64,000 bases of DNA from Anaerospora hongkongensis (GCF_004339805.1 NZ_SLUI01000019.1:28476-92475); one strand, 5' to 3'; counted from the stretch's first letter, positions 1-9,825 are shown. Notes: a model not told the origin generated them from the letters alone. A program made the numbers and translations.

Positions 1-831
1 CTCCTTAGCTACCGGATGGTCTTTCACCACTTCGGCCAGACGATTATTAAAATACTCCTGGTGCCTTTCCACAAAAGCCACCGGCAAACCATTCATCATT
101 TTAGCAGCCTTTTCTACTGCCGGTTTTGCTTTCCAGAGCAGTACATTCGGTATCGTCCGGGAACGCAGTGAAACCCGTGTATCCTGGACAACCGGCCCCT
201 GTGGTGCCAGCGATAATTTTACGATAGTATGGGTGCCTGATACAATATCAAAGTTGGAGCGGAACTCCGGCAATTGCGCCGTAAGCAACTCGCGGATCAC
301 CGTTTTGGAAACACCACCTGCCCAGTCCAGCGAATCAATCGGCAATCCGACCAAAACTCCGGCAAGTAGCTCTTCCAGGTCGCCCATATCCTTGGTAATC
401 AGACCGGCTACTTCCGGTGACAGGCTGCCAAAATCGACTTCCAGCCGCACGTCGCGCACTACATCCCCCCAGGGAGAAATCGTAACGGCAATCTGCGTAT
501 TACGGCCAGGGGTAATTTGTACTGACTCTACCGAATATCCTACCAGGACTCTGCCAATCACGTCACTGACAATGCGTTCATAGTCGCTTTTTCCTGCAGT
601 GATTTCGGCAATACTGCGGCCGGTAAAAACATGATTGCCCACGGTAGCCACACTGGCTTCCATTCGTTTGGCAATCCGGGCCGGCGGCTTTCCTTCCGGT
701 GACGATATGGAAACAGCAACCGTTTCTACCGTAGCGGCTGCCGCATGAGCAAAAGCCCCCAATGGCACCACTAGGATAAAAGCAGCCAATATAACAGGTA
801 TTAGCATAGATGGGCGTTTTATGGTATGCAC
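1..831 (-). CDS. Exported protein of unknown function, 3' end outside window
   Basis: This is an open frame of at least 277 codons that runs off the left edge, so the C-terminus is missing. The N-terminus has a hydrophobic stretch ending in A-H-A-A-A-A, a plausible Sec signal peptide. The visible part mixes alpha and beta segments and has no motif I recognise. The start is uncertain. A GTG at 831 sits only 2-3 nt behind a strong GGAGG, while the first in-frame ATG is at 807, about 23 nt behind it. It follows bamA by 78 nt on the same strand, so a role in the outer membrane or periplasm is inferred from context only. Confidence 0.7.
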   Translation of the reverse strand, partial: MHTIKRPSMLIPVILAAFILVVPLGAFAHAAAATVETVAVSISSPEGKPPARIAKRMEASVATVGNHVFTGRSIAEITAGKSDYERIVSDVIGRVLVGYSVESVQITPGRNTQIAVTISPWGDVVRDVRLEVDFGSLSPEVAGLITKDMGDLEELLAGVLVGLPIDSLDWAGGVSKTVIRELLTAQLPEFRSNFDIVSGTHTIVKLSLAPQGPVVQDTRVSLRSRTIPNVLLWKAKPAVEKAAKMMNGLPVAFVERHQEYFNNRLAEVVKDHPVAKE

Positions 832-864
832 CTCCCTCCGGGAAAGTAGTGCCCCAGCTATTGC

Positions 865-900
865 AGCTAAGAGCCAGGTACTGCTACCTGACTCTTGGCT
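865..900. other. Intercistronic stem-loop after bamA
   Basis: Two 16-nt arms (865-880 and 885-900) are complementary at 14 of 16 positions around a 4-nt loop. It lies just behind the bamA stop codon. No U-tract follows on the minus strand, so an mRNA-stabilising or processing hairpin is more likely than an intrinsic terminator. Confidence 0.55.
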
Positions 901-909
901 GTGAAGGGT

Positions 910-2628
910 TTAGAATTGTCCGCCAAAGCTGAAGTGCGTTTTACCGCCTTCACTGCCCTGAGCATAATCAAGACGGATCGGGCCGATTGGCGTCGTAATG
1001 CGCAGGCCCACACCGGCGCTGGCTTCCAGATCATTCAATTTGTAGCCTTCACCTTCCCAAGCCTTACCGATATCGGTAAAGACAACGCCCTGTACTTTCT
1101 TAGCTACCGGGAAACGGTATTCGGCCGTAGCTGCCAGCATTTTATCGCCTTTAAATTCATCGTCTTCATAACCGCGCAGCGTATCGGCACCACCAACAGC
1201 AAACTGACCTGATTCCGGCATATGACCATCAGCATAACCGGCAGTCAGGCGAAGCGCAACTACCTGCTCCTTACCCACTTTCAGGTATTGGCGTGCTTCA
1301 GCAGTATATTTGTTATAATCAAAATCACCGCCAAAAGCCTTCCCGGCAAACTCAGCCGATAAGGAATAGCGTCTGCCTTCGGTAGCATTAAAGACATTGT
1401 CACGCGAGTCAAATACACGGGTAAGAGTAACACTACGGGTCAGACCAAAGTTTTCATCCTTATAGTCGTCATCGTATTCGACACCGTCAACCTGCTCTTT
1501 CCAGGTATCTCTACGGTTTTTAAAGGCAATATAGTTTTGAATATATTCACCACTAGGACGTCCCAGCGTGATGTCCCAGCCTTTGCGCTCTTTGTCGTAG
1601 CTGGAGTACAGTTTGCCTTTTTTATAATCACTGTATTCATTGGTCATATCATAGAAACTAAAACCGAGAGAAGTCTGTTTATCGTCCAGCCACGGTTTTG
1701 TATAGCCAAACTCATAGTTCTTGTTGCCACCGTTGCCGCCGAATTCCCAGTGAACTTTTACTTTGTCACCGGTACCACGGAAGTTGTTATCCCCTAACTC
1801 GATGATCCCTACCATACCGTCGGCTTTCGAGTAACCGGCACCGATCGAGAATGTTCCTGTTTTCTGCTCGACCACACTGGTTTCCAGCACAACGGCATTC
1901 GGTTCTTTGCCAGGATTCAGCTTCATATTGACATCTTCAAAGTAGCCAAGGTTGTACACTTTTTGCATACTGCGACGGGCATCCTTAACATTGAAGGATT
2001 CACCTGTTTTTAGCTTAATTTCACGGGTAATGACATTCGTTTTCGTTTTGTCATTGCCTTTGACAGTAATGCCTTCCAGTACACCCTCATTGACACTGAT
2101 CGTCAATACGCCGCCGGTGCCCATGGCAACATCATTGACCTTGGCCAGAATAAAGCCTTGGTCATGGTAGTACTGCTCAACGGCCCGCATGTTATCATTC
2201 AGGGTTTTCGCATTCAACACCGTTCCCGGCTTAATTGTCAGTAATTCTTTAATTTTATCAGTAGAAACCTTGGTATTGCCTTTAATGACAATCTCATTTA
2301 ACTGAGGATTCTCCATAACGGTATATACGACTTGAATCCCTTCAGGGACTTCGGTGAAGTTGGCTACAACATCGAAAAAATATCCCAGCTCATAGATAGC
2401 CTGCAAATCCTGCTTCACTGTCTCAGGATCTGCTTTGTCACCTACTTTTGTCTTCACAGCTGCAAGTACGGCATTTTCACCTACTGTCGACATCCCGGTA
2501 ATTTTTACAGCCGTTACTGTTTTACCGGCAATATCCGCGGCAGAAGCGGGAGCAAAACCGGTCAAACTAACCGATAGACCCAAAATAGCCGCCAGCAGCA
2601 ATTGTCTATAGCGTTTCTTAGTACTCAT
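910..2628 (-). CDS. bamA: BamA, outer membrane protein assembly factor
   Basis: Core Omp85 protein that folds and inserts beta-barrel proteins into the outer membrane. It has 572 aa with a signal peptide ending near residue 30 (A-S-A). Three POTRA repeats lie at about 38-108, 109-181 and 183-256, each with the conserved LGYF-type turn. A 16-strand-type barrel runs from about 257 to the end. The loop-6 motif appears as LRGY near residue 484, and the chain ends in an aromatic beta-signal (final F). Proteobacterial BamA usually has five POTRAs, so this is a short form. RBS AGGAGG lies 6-7 nt before the ATG. The gene sits 19 nt behind a membrane protein gene in the outer-membrane cluster. Confidence 0.96.
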   Translation of the reverse strand: MSTKKRYRQLLLAAILGLSVSLTGFAPASAADIAGKTVTAVKITGMSTVGENAVLAAVKTKVGDKADPETVKQDLQAIYELGYFFDVVANFTEVPEGIQVVYTVMENPQLNEIVIKGNTKVSTDKIKELLTIKPGTVLNAKTLNDNMRAVEQYYHDQGFILAKVNDVAMGTGGVLTISVNEGVLEGITVKGNDKTKTNVITREIKLKTGESFNVKDARRSMQKVYNLGYFEDVNMKLNPGKEPNAVVLETSVVEQKTGTFSIGAGYSKADGMVGIIELGDNNFRGTGDKVKVHWEFGGNGGNKNYEFGYTKPWLDDKQTSLGFSFYDMTNEYSDYKKGKLYSSYDKERKGWDITLGRPSGEYIQNYIAFKNRRDTWKEQVDGVEYDDDYKDENFGLTRSVTLTRVFDSRDNVFNATEGRRYSLSAEFAGKAFGGDFDYNKYTAEARQYLKVGKEQVVALRLTAGYADGHMPESGQFAVGGADTLRGYEDDEFKGDKMLAATAEYRFPVAKKVQGVVFTDIGKAWEGEGYKLNDLEASAGVGLRITTPIGPIRLDYAQGSEGGKTHFSFGGQF

Positions 2629-2647
2629 GGACTACCTCCTATTTCAT

Positions 2648-3214
2648 TTACTGGCCACGCAAGGACTTGCCTGCCGCTCTGATCAGCTGCTGCATTTCGT
2701 CCGGAGCCAGCCGGACTTCTTTAGTCTGACTGGGTGGAGTTGATACGGGCCTGTTCGTAGTTACAGTTACGGATGTCCTACTGCGCTCTGCTGCCTCAGT
2801 TTCTTGACCAGGCTTAGCCGGAGCGGCAGTAACGGGAACCAAGGGTATGGCCGTAGCCGGTGATAAAGCTCGTCCTGCTTCCAGTGCCGTCGGCTTTTCT
2901 ATCGTTACGATACGTTCGCCGGCAGCCATCGGAACAGGCTCTACAGAAACACTCTGCTTATCCCACCAATAAAAGCCGCCTGCGGCAAGGAGAACGGCCA
3001 AAGAAACCGCCAGACCTTGCTTAAGCACCGGATATTTCCAGCGCCAGCGTCCGGAACGGTTCACTTCACGCACCCGCTGCAATTCGGCCTGAGCCAGCAG
3101 CAGGTTAAGTTCACCCCGTACATCGGAATCCTTGTCAAACGAGTCCTCTGCCCGGTCCAGCCATGCTTTTGCTGACTGAAGATGCCGGGAGATATGGTTT
3201 TTGGAATCTGCCAT
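2648..3214 (-). CDS. Single-pass membrane protein of unknown function
   Basis: 188 aa. Residues 1-60 are charged, helical and probably cytoplasmic. A single transmembrane segment lies at about 66-86 (AVSLAVLLAAGGF region). It is followed by a Pro/Ala/Thr-rich, low-complexity extracytoplasmic tail. A final helix contains the stretch DEMQQLIRAAGKSL. RBS GGGGTGGTGAA precedes the ATG. The gene lies between a sigma-factor gene (140 nt upstream) and bamA (19 nt downstream) on the same strand. The topology, with a cytoplasmic helical domain next to a sigma gene, would fit an anti-sigma or sensor role, but no anti-sigma motif is recognisable. That role is inference. Confidence 0.8.
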   Translation of the reverse strand: MADSKNHISRHLQSAKAWLDRAEDSFDKDSDVRGELNLLLAQAELQRVREVNRSGRWRWKYPVLKQGLAVSLAVLLAAGGFYWWDKQSVSVEPVPMAAGERIVTIEKPTALEAGRALSPATAIPLVPVTAAPAKPGQETEAAERSRTSVTVTTNRPVSTPPSQTKEVRLAPDEMQQLIRAAGKSLRGQ

Positions 3215-3354
3215 TTCACCACCCCTATTATAACCACAATACTATAATCCTGGGAAGAGTCCAGATTATGGTCACGCCTGTTCAGTGAAAATACGGCGAA
3301 TTTGACGAATATAGTTAAATAGGTCCTGCAATCTCCAGGATTCGACTTCTTTTC

Positions 3355-3993
3355 TTACTTAAACTCCTGCATCATGCGGGAAAGCATCCCGCGCACACGG
3401 CGTATACCCTGCTTCTGCAGCCGGTAGATATGAGACAGGCTTAAATTGAGTTGATCAGCCAGTTCTTTCGGTTCCTGATCATCTAAATAAACACCACTCA
3501 ACACAACCTGCTCCCTTTCAGGCAAACGCCCCATCGCAGAACGCAATTGCTCCAGCACATAGTTGTGCTCGGCCTGATCGGACACAGCGGCGGCCGTATC
3601 TACCAGCGTCTCCCCCAGGGTAGACTGCTCTGTATCAACCGGACTGTCCATATAAACCCAGTTCAGCTTGCCTTCCCGTTCCAGGTAGTTTAAAATACGG
3701 CCCCGGATGCGGTGAGTGGCAAACAAGCTGAAGGCCACGCCCCGGTCAGGCTGGTAGTTTTCTACAGCCTCAATCAGACCGACTGTCCCTTCCTGTACCA
3801 GATCCATCATCACAGTCTGGTTGCTGCGCCACCGCATCACCATTTTAAAAACCAGAGGCTGGTAATGCTCAATCAGCTGACTCCGGCAAGTCAAATCACC
3901 GTCTGTTTTGTAACCCTGCCAAAGGTTCTGCTCCTCCTCAGGAGTTAACAGCTTTACTTTTTTTAATTCAGCAACATAATGTTCAAACAGCAT
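3355..3993 (-). CDS. Sigma-70 family RNA polymerase sigma factor (FliA/WhiG-like size)
   Basis: 212 aa. Region 2 is clear at about 45-110, with the core-binding DLVQEGTVGLIEAVENY stretch followed by an FSLFATHRIRGRILNYL helix. Region 4 at about 150-205 contains LPEREQVVLSGVYL and an HTH ending in IYRLQKQGIRRVRGML. The region-3 equivalent between them is short. Size and domain content match alternative sigma factors rather than the housekeeping one. The gene starts 14 nt after tamB with RBS GAGAGGTGAGAGGTA, so it is probably co-transcribed with tamB and may direct genes of the surrounding outer-membrane cluster. No cognate promoter or anti-sigma is proven here. Confidence 0.9.
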   Translation of the reverse strand: MLFEHYVAELKKVKLLTPEEEQNLWQGYKTDGDLTCRSQLIEHYQPLVFKMVMRWRSNQTVMMDLVQEGTVGLIEAVENYQPDRGVAFSLFATHRIRGRILNYLEREGKLNWVYMDSPVDTEQSTLGETLVDTAAAVSDQAEHNYVLEQLRSAMGRLPEREQVVLSGVYLDDQEPKELADQLNLSLSHIYRLQKQGIRRVRGMLSRMMQEFK

Positions 3994-4007
3994 TACCTCT
4001 CACCTCT

Positions 4008-7000
4008 CTAGAAGGTAAATCGCGCTTCTAAGCCAAATAAGTTACGGTCTTTGTTGTCACGGGAAGCAGTAATACTGAAGCGACGGTTAAGATCATAGCG
4101 GAAGCCCATGCTTCGTTCATCATGATCAACGCCCATCGTATAACTGAGCATCAGCCTGTCGGTAATATACTTACCTACTTCCAGGTTATATACTTCCCGG
4201 TCAATGGAATGGTCTTTTTCATTGTCATCAACAGCAAGAGTCCCCCGGACAACGCGGAATTCATCAACACCAAAGGCTTTGCGGAAAGCCCCTTCCATCT
4301 CAGAAATAAAGCGCATCTGCAGCCCGGCGTCAAGCAGCCCGACGATTTCATCGCGCCCTAAGCCGCTGTCCCGGCCATCACTGCCGTTTTTATTATCAAA
4401 ATAGTGGCTTCTCAGCGTCAAGAGAGATAAAATTTCCTGCTGGCTCATCTGCGGTTCGGCAGTCAATTTCATTTCCATTTCCTGCACCGGTCCGGAAATA
4501 GCCAGATTAATTGTCGTTTGCTCCAGCCGTGTTGAAGCGTTCAGGTGCAGGACTGGCATAAAGGAGCCTACCTGCGTAAAATCAGCAACAGCATCTTTAA
4601 CCTTGAAGGAGGTGCGCAGATAGCTCACTGTTCCCCTAACGGCACTGAACCGTCCGGAGGTTGACGGACGCTGAGTCGTCCCGCCAAACTTCACCTTGCC
4701 TTCAGCGATGATGTCATACAAATAACTATTATACAACCGAACGCGTTTTCCCGCAACAACCTCGAGATCGAGCGCCACATTCAGATCAGTAGCTTCCATT
4801 TCCGGAATAAGCGGTATATCAATTGTCGCATTTTCAAACAGCAGGTTGCCGGCGATCAACGGACGCCCTCTTCTGCCGGTAGTCAATTGGAGTTTTCCTT
4901 GCAGAGGGCCTGTGAAATATTTATGTTCCACACCCAGGCGGTCAAGCATCAGAACAACATTATAATCTGCTAAATTCATTCCCTGCCAGCCGACTTGCCC
5001 GGAAAGATCGTAGGTTCCTCCCCCCATTGATCCTTTGAAGGTTTTAATATTCATTGTATCACCTTCAAACTGAATATCAACCGCCACTTTTTGGATGGGC
5101 TGACCGAGCGACTTAAACTTGATCGTGCCATCCTGAACTAAAAATTGTCCGGTAACCGTTGGCTCGAATAAAGTTCCGCCGATTTTCAGCTGTCCTTTTG
5201 TTTCTCCTGACGCCCAGGATACTTCATTGGTCACCATTGGCAAAATGCTTAAATTTGCTTTATCCAGTGTAACCGTAAGATCCATTTGATCAATTGCCGA
5301 AGCTTTAGCCCGGCCCGCTTTATTGAGAGCCGCAAGCGGCACCATTCCATAGGCACTGGCCTTATAAGGACCTTTTAACAACATGACCTGATTCACATGA
5401 ATACTGCCTTTATTTACTGTGAACAGCCCATACAGTTCATCAAAACCGGCATTTGCCACTTTGCCATCATTGATTTGCAGTGATAGGGCGATCTGAGGAT
5501 CCTTGGTTTGTCCGGTTACTTCCGCACTAAAGGTTAGCTTCCCGCTTGTCGGAACAGTCGAATCCAGCCACGCTGTCAACAGTCCGGCATCAATATCCCG
5601 GCCGCCTACTTCCAGGTTAACCGGGCCATTGAGATTAGCTGTGCCGCGGATTACCAGCACCCCGTTGCCCTGCTTGGCAAAGAAGGTATTAACGGTGACG
5701 ATCTCGTCCTTCAACGCAATATCCATCTCAATCGTATCAAGCGGGTAATTTTTCACCTTACCTGCCAGCAAATTGCCTTGCACGGCAATATCCGGCTTGC
5801 TGAGCGTGCCGCCAATTTCAATGCGGCCATTTAATTTGCCGTCGATTTCTTTCACTGGTGAATTCAGCATGGTCAGCAAACTGCCTAACTGACCATTATC
5901 CACCGTCACGGTGCCATAAATCGTCTCATCTGCCAGTACCATTCCACCGGTAAAAGCAAAGGCAGCCTCATTTTGCTTAAAGCCGAAATGCGTAATATGA
6001 ATCCGGTTTCCATCGGAATAGACTTTGCCGTTAATACCGGTAATAGCCTGTCCGTTCAAAACCAGTCGGTCTGCGGTAAGCTGCCCCTCGAATGCGGGCT
6101 CGGCAACTGCCCCCCCCAAATGACCTACAAAGCTGGCCTGTCCGGACATGGGATAACCAGCTGTATGACTCAGTTTCTCCAGTTGAATGTCTTTTGCTTC
6201 CACATCAAAATCCAACTGTTGACCGGCAGAGATTGTACCTGCCAGACGAACCTGAGTATTCAGCGATTGAAGCACAACATCTTCCAGTGTCGTAACACCC
6301 TGATGCCGCTGGTAGCGGCCTTCAATACTGGAAATAAGCTGTCCGCGGAAGCTGCCGTCATATAGTTTAAAATGGCCTTGCGCATTCCAGTCCGCAAGCG
6401 ATCCAGTAAGCATGACTTCATTATCCACATTGCCTGTTAACTGTTCACCCGGTACGATCAAATTAATCAAGGTTTCCGCTCTGGCACCTTTCGTAACAAT
6501 CGCCAGATTCAGCGGATTGCCGCCACTTAGCCCAATGGTGCCATTCACCGTGTGCACAGTGCTTTGGTTGACAGCCGTGACTTGCCGAATAGTCAGCAGA
6601 TCTTTCGTCAGTTGCAGCGTACCGGCTGCCGATGCAAAAGGCTGTTGCAGCACTTGCCCGTCTCTGGCCTTAAAATCAACCGTCAGTACCGGATTGCTGA
6701 GACTGCCGCCGGCGGTTCCGGTAAAATCGACTACGCCGGATATATCCGCTGCTGCTTGGGCCCCAACAAGGCTAAGTGGAATGGATTGCCCCAGCAGGGT
6801 GAACTCTATTGCGTCCCCCTGCATTCTTCCCTGGGCAGTTACTTTGCCGCCGCCGGCAGTTATATTCAAATAATCGACGATTGCCACATCACCTGACCAG
6901 TTGAAGCTGGCGGCCGCCTCATCGATAACTAATTCATTCCAGCGTCCCTGCTTAACGGTAATCGTTCCGTTCATTGCCGGACGGGTAAAATCTTCACCTG

Positions 7001-8303
7001 CCAGTGCTACGTCAAAATCGGCACGTCCTGCCGCCTGAGCCGGAATTCCCGGCACCAGGGAGCCGTCAATATTGCTGCCTCTTACCCGCCCCTGGTACCG
7101 CTGGGTAGCAATATCCAGCTGTCCAGTAAGACTAACCGTGCCGCCAAGCGTTTTCCCGGCAGCCTGTTGTAAGGTGAGCAAACCATTAACTAAATGAACA
7201 CTGCCTTGCGCCTCTTCGACGTCGATACCGGCAATTGTTCCTTGGGCCATAGCTACTTCACCCTGCACTTCAGGATTCGCTGCCAAACCGCGTACTGCAG
7301 CCTTAACGGCAACCTTCCCCTTAACCGGCAGCGACTCTTGAAGGGCTGCCGGTTCCAGTCCCGACGACTGCACAACAAGATCCAGTACCGGCTCAGACGT
7401 ATCCAATGTTACCCGGCCATGAAGCTGAACCGGCTGCCCGTTAACGTCGGCAGAAGCCTGGTAAAGATATAGATTCTGGTGCGTAAAGGTTAAACGGGCC
7501 TCGCCATTTTGTACGGTAAAATCTTGAACGACAGCGGCTGCCTGATGAACCTCGAATTCCCCGGCATAGGTCAGTACGCCTTGATCCTGGCGAATGGTTG
7601 CCGTTATGTTTTCAAGCTGTCCACTATGAATAACAAGCGAATAATCCGCCGGCACCAGCGGTTTAAGTGCAGCTAAATCGAGCCGGCTGGTTTTGAACTG
7701 AGCAAACAGATCGTCCTTATTTTTTATCGATCCTTCGGCTGAAAGTGTTTCTCCCAGATACTTACCGGTAACAGAAAAAGCAATAGCCGGTTTATGTACA
7801 AAACTGACCGTTCCTTCTGCGTCGGTAATTTGATACGTTACACCGTCATTGACAAGCTGCACCTGGCCGCCCGTCCATTTTACCAAGCCAGCAAAAGACA
7901 TTTCCTGATTGGTTTGATTTTTCAACAGTTGTTCCACGTTCCAGAGCCCATTGCTCTGGCGGGAAAGAAATAGGCTGGGATTAGCCAGCTCGACTTCTTT
8001 GACTGCGGACAGTGCCACCTGGCCTTGCAGTGCAGCCCACAAGTCAAACTGGACTGTCAGTTTTTCTGTTGAAGCAACGACCTGGCTCTGGCTGTCCTGA
8101 AGAACGACATCATACAGCACAGCTGAGCGAAAAGAAGTAATTTCCAGGCGGTCAAACGTTATTTGTCCGTTCAGCGTCTTATTTATTTCATCAGTGATTG
8201 CATTCTGTGCCCTGCCAAGAACCGTTTCGCTTTGGCTGGTCCAGTAAGCAGCGCCGATAGTCACCATGATTGCAAGCAGCAGCAGCCAAGCCTTATAACG
8301 CAT
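4008..8303 (-). CDS. tamB: TamB / DUF490 family translocation and assembly module protein
   Basis: A 1431-aa protein of the AsmA/TamB family. These form a long hydrophobic beta-taco groove spanning the periplasm and are implicated in moving phospholipids, and possibly outer-membrane proteins, between the membranes. An N-terminal signal anchor (about residues 5-22) is followed by hundreds of residues of repetitive beta-strand sequence. The conserved TamB C-terminal domain occupies roughly the last 300 residues and ends in F-T-F. I chose the ATG at 8303 because AGGAGG lies 6 nt before it; the frame stays open to a TTG six codons upstream that overlaps the SD. No tamA gene is visible; BamA is encoded nearby and may be the outer-membrane partner. 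Confidence 0.93.
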   Translation of the reverse strand: MRYKAWLLLLAIMVTIGAAYWTSQSETVLGRAQNAITDEINKTLNGQITFDRLEITSFRSAVLYDVVLQDSQSQVVASTEKLTVQFDLWAALQGQVALSAVKEVELANPSLFLSRQSNGLWNVEQLLKNQTNQEMSFAGLVKWTGGQVQLVNDGVTYQITDAEGTVSFVHKPAIAFSVTGKYLGETLSAEGSIKNKDDLFAQFKTSRLDLAALKPLVPADYSLVIHSGQLENITATIRQDQGVLTYAGEFEVHQAAAVVQDFTVQNGEARLTFTHQNLYLYQASADVNGQPVQLHGRVTLDTSEPVLDLVVQSSGLEPAALQESLPVKGKVAVKAAVRGLAANPEVQGEVAMAQGTIAGIDVEEAQGSVHLVNGLLTLQQAAGKTLGGTVSLTGQLDIATQRYQGRVRGSNIDGSLVPGIPAQAAGRADFDVALAGEDFTRPAMNGTITVKQGRWNELVIDEAAASFNWSGDVAIVDYLNITAGGGKVTAQGRMQGDAIEFTLLGQSIPLSLVGAQAAADISGVVDFTGTAGGSLSNPVLTVDFKARDGQVLQQPFASAAGTLQLTKDLLTIRQVTAVNQSTVHTVNGTIGLSGGNPLNLAIVTKGARAETLINLIVPGEQLTGNVDNEVMLTGSLADWNAQGHFKLYDGSFRGQLISSIEGRYQRHQGVTTLEDVVLQSLNTQVRLAGTISAGQQLDFDVEAKDIQLEKLSHTAGYPMSGQASFVGHLGGAVAEPAFEGQLTADRLVLNGQAITGINGKVYSDGNRIHITHFGFKQNEAAFAFTGGMVLADETIYGTVTVDNGQLGSLLTMLNSPVKEIDGKLNGRIEIGGTLSKPDIAVQGNLLAGKVKNYPLDTIEMDIALKDEIVTVNTFFAKQGNGVLVIRGTANLNGPVNLEVGGRDIDAGLLTAWLDSTVPTSGKLTFSAEVTGQTKDPQIALSLQINDGKVANAGFDELYGLFTVNKGSIHVNQVMLLKGPYKASAYGMVPLAALNKAGRAKASAIDQMDLTVTLDKANLSILPMVTNEVSWASGETKGQLKIGGTLFEPTVTGQFLVQDGTIKFKSLGQPIQKVAVDIQFEGDTMNIKTFKGSMGGGTYDLSGQVGWQGMNLADYNVVLMLDRLGVEHKYFTGPLQGKLQLTTGRRGRPLIAGNLLFENATIDIPLIPEMEATDLNVALDLEVVAGKRVRLYNSYLYDIIAEGKVKFGGTTQRPSTSGRFSAVRGTVSYLRTSFKVKDAVADFTQVGSFMPVLHLNASTRLEQTTINLAISGPVQEMEMKLTAEPQMSQQEILSLLTLRSHYFDNKNGSDGRDSGLGRDEIVGLLDAGLQMRFISEMEGAFRKAFGVDEFRVVRGTLAVDDNEKDHSIDREVYNLEVGKYITDRLMLSYTMGVDHDERSMGFRYDLNRRFSITASRDNKDRNLFGLEARFTF

Positions 8304-8423
8304 GTTCCGCCTCCTACACAAAGATATTGTAATAGATTCGACGCTGGACAGCGATGTCCTTGTCCCTTATTTTGGAAACTCGCTCTGCTACTTTTAGTTA
8401 CTATTTTGTCCGGTAAAACTTGG

Positions 8424-8452
8424 CTTATACGGAATTTCCTGGGTTTTAACAA
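8424..8452 (-). promoter_or_regulatory. Putative sigma-A promoter for tamB
   Basis: TTGTTA (8447-8452) and TATAAG (8424-8429) are separated by 17 nt. They sit between the tolC terminator and the tamB start codon, about 120 nt upstream of the latter. This would make tamB and the following sigma gene independent of tolC. Confidence 0.5.
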
Positions 8453-8476
8453 GCAAAATTCAAAACCAATTCCAAT

Positions 8477-8503
8477 AAAAAAACAGCCGGACTTCTCCGG
8501 CTG
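8477..8503 (-). terminator. Intrinsic terminator of tolC
   Basis: A perfect 7-bp stem CAGCCGG/CCGGCTG with a 6-nt loop (8484-8503) is followed on the minus strand by a run of seven T. It begins 6 nt after the tolC stop codon. Confidence 0.85.
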
Positions 8504-8508
8504 CCTCC

Positions 8509-9804
8509 TTATTTTACAGGTATTCCCATAGCCTTATCCAGTTTTGCTTTGCTGGTATTATAGTCATAAAGAGCTTGAATATGATTTGTTTTAGCTTGCG
8601 TAAGCGCCAGCTGAGCATCAATTACATCCAGATTGGTACCAACACCGGCACTGTAGCGGACCTGAGCAATCTTAAAGTCCTCTTCTGCTTTATCGACCGC
8701 CACTTTACTTGTCTCAATACGCTTCTCAGCTTCCTTCATGTTGAGGTAAGCCTGGCGCACTTCAAGCTGCACACTGTCACGGGACTGGCGGGCTTGTTCT
8801 TCGGACTTACTTAGCCCTGCATCGGCCTGTTTTATTTTCGATTTTGCCAAGCCAGAGTCAAATAGTTTATAACTGGCCGTAATACTTGCTCCCCAATTGT
8901 CATTGTCTGTTCCTGGCATATCAGTATCATTCCAGTCGGTATAGCCATTCAAAGCAATTGTTGGTTTTTTGTCGGCACCGGCAATTTTAATCTGCTGCTT
9001 AGCCACTGCCACACCGGCATCAGCCTGGGCAATCTCAGGGCGGTTAGTCAGCGCATAATTAATACTGCCGTCCAGTGTTACATTATACGCCACATACGTA
9101 AGTGCAGCCTGTTTGGGATTGATCTGGCTGTCAAGCGGCAACCCGATAACATTGTTTAGACTTGCAATCGCCAGTTCAAGCGTATTGCGGGCACTGATTA
9201 ATTTTTGCTCGGCATCAGCCAATTCCACTTCCGAACGCAGTACGTCCGATTTGGCTACTGTACCCACGGCATATTGAGCTTGGACATTTTTTAAATGTGC
9301 TGCCAGGCCGTCAACCGACTCCTGCGCTACTTTGACTAAGTTAGCTGATTGCAAAATGCTGAAATAACCGGTAGTAGCATCCAGCTTGATTTGCTGTTTA
9401 GCTTTCTCTATACCGTGATCAGCTGATTTTAAGCCTAATTTAGCAGACTCGATTGAGCCCTCCGCTTTTCCGCCGGTGTAGAGCGGCAGAGTAAGTGCTA
9501 TTTTGTTGTCATAGTTTTCTTTATTTCCGGTTGCTTTAGTAACGTCAGAATCAGTATAGCTACCGGTGAAGTTATAGTTTATCGTTGGTTTTTTAGCAGT
9601 TTTCGCTTCATTTACTGCCCAGCTGGCCTCTTCCCGTTCCGATTGAGATATTTTTATCGCCGAATTATTCTGCAATGCCAAATTTACGGCCTCATCCAAT
9701 GTGAGCTCAACCGGAGCAGCCCACGCAGCTGCTGTGCTAAGTATCAGAACGCCGCCAGCTAATGCTGCTGTTAGGCGCTTCTTCCAATGTCTCTGTCTGA
9801 TCAT
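8509..9804 (-). CDS. tolC: TolC family outer membrane channel protein
   Basis: 431 aa with a signal peptide ending near A-W-A-A (about residue 29). The mature protein shows the tandem OEP architecture: two similar halves (about 30-225 and 235-431), each with long heptad-rich helices and short beta segments (GSITASYKLFDSG-type strands). Such trimers form the outer-membrane exit duct for efflux pumps and type I secretion. No inner-membrane pump or adaptor gene is adjacent, so TolC probably serves partners encoded elsewhere. Transcription appears monocistronic: a consensus promoter and palindrome lie upstream and a terminator lies just downstream. RBS AGGAGG precedes the ATG. Confidence 0.94.
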   Translation of the reverse strand: MIRQRHWKKRLTAALAGGVLILSTAAAWAAPVELTLDEAVNLALQNNSAIKISQSEREEASWAVNEAKTAKKPTINYNFTGSYTDSDVTKATGNKENYDNKIALTLPLYTGGKAEGSIESAKLGLKSADHGIEKAKQQIKLDATTGYFSILQSANLVKVAQESVDGLAAHLKNVQAQYAVGTVAKSDVLRSEVELADAEQKLISARNTLELAIASLNNVIGLPLDSQINPKQAALTYVAYNVTLDGSINYALTNRPEIAQADAGVAVAKQQIKIAGADKKPTIALNGYTDWNDTDMPGTDNDNWGASITASYKLFDSGLAKSKIKQADAGLSKSEEQARQSRDSVQLEVRQAYLNMKEAEKRIETSKVAVDKAEEDFKIAQVRYSAGVGTNLDVIDAQLALTQAKTNHIQALYDYNTSKAKLDKAMGIPVK

Positions 9805-9825
9805 GTAACTATTCCTCCTACAAAA

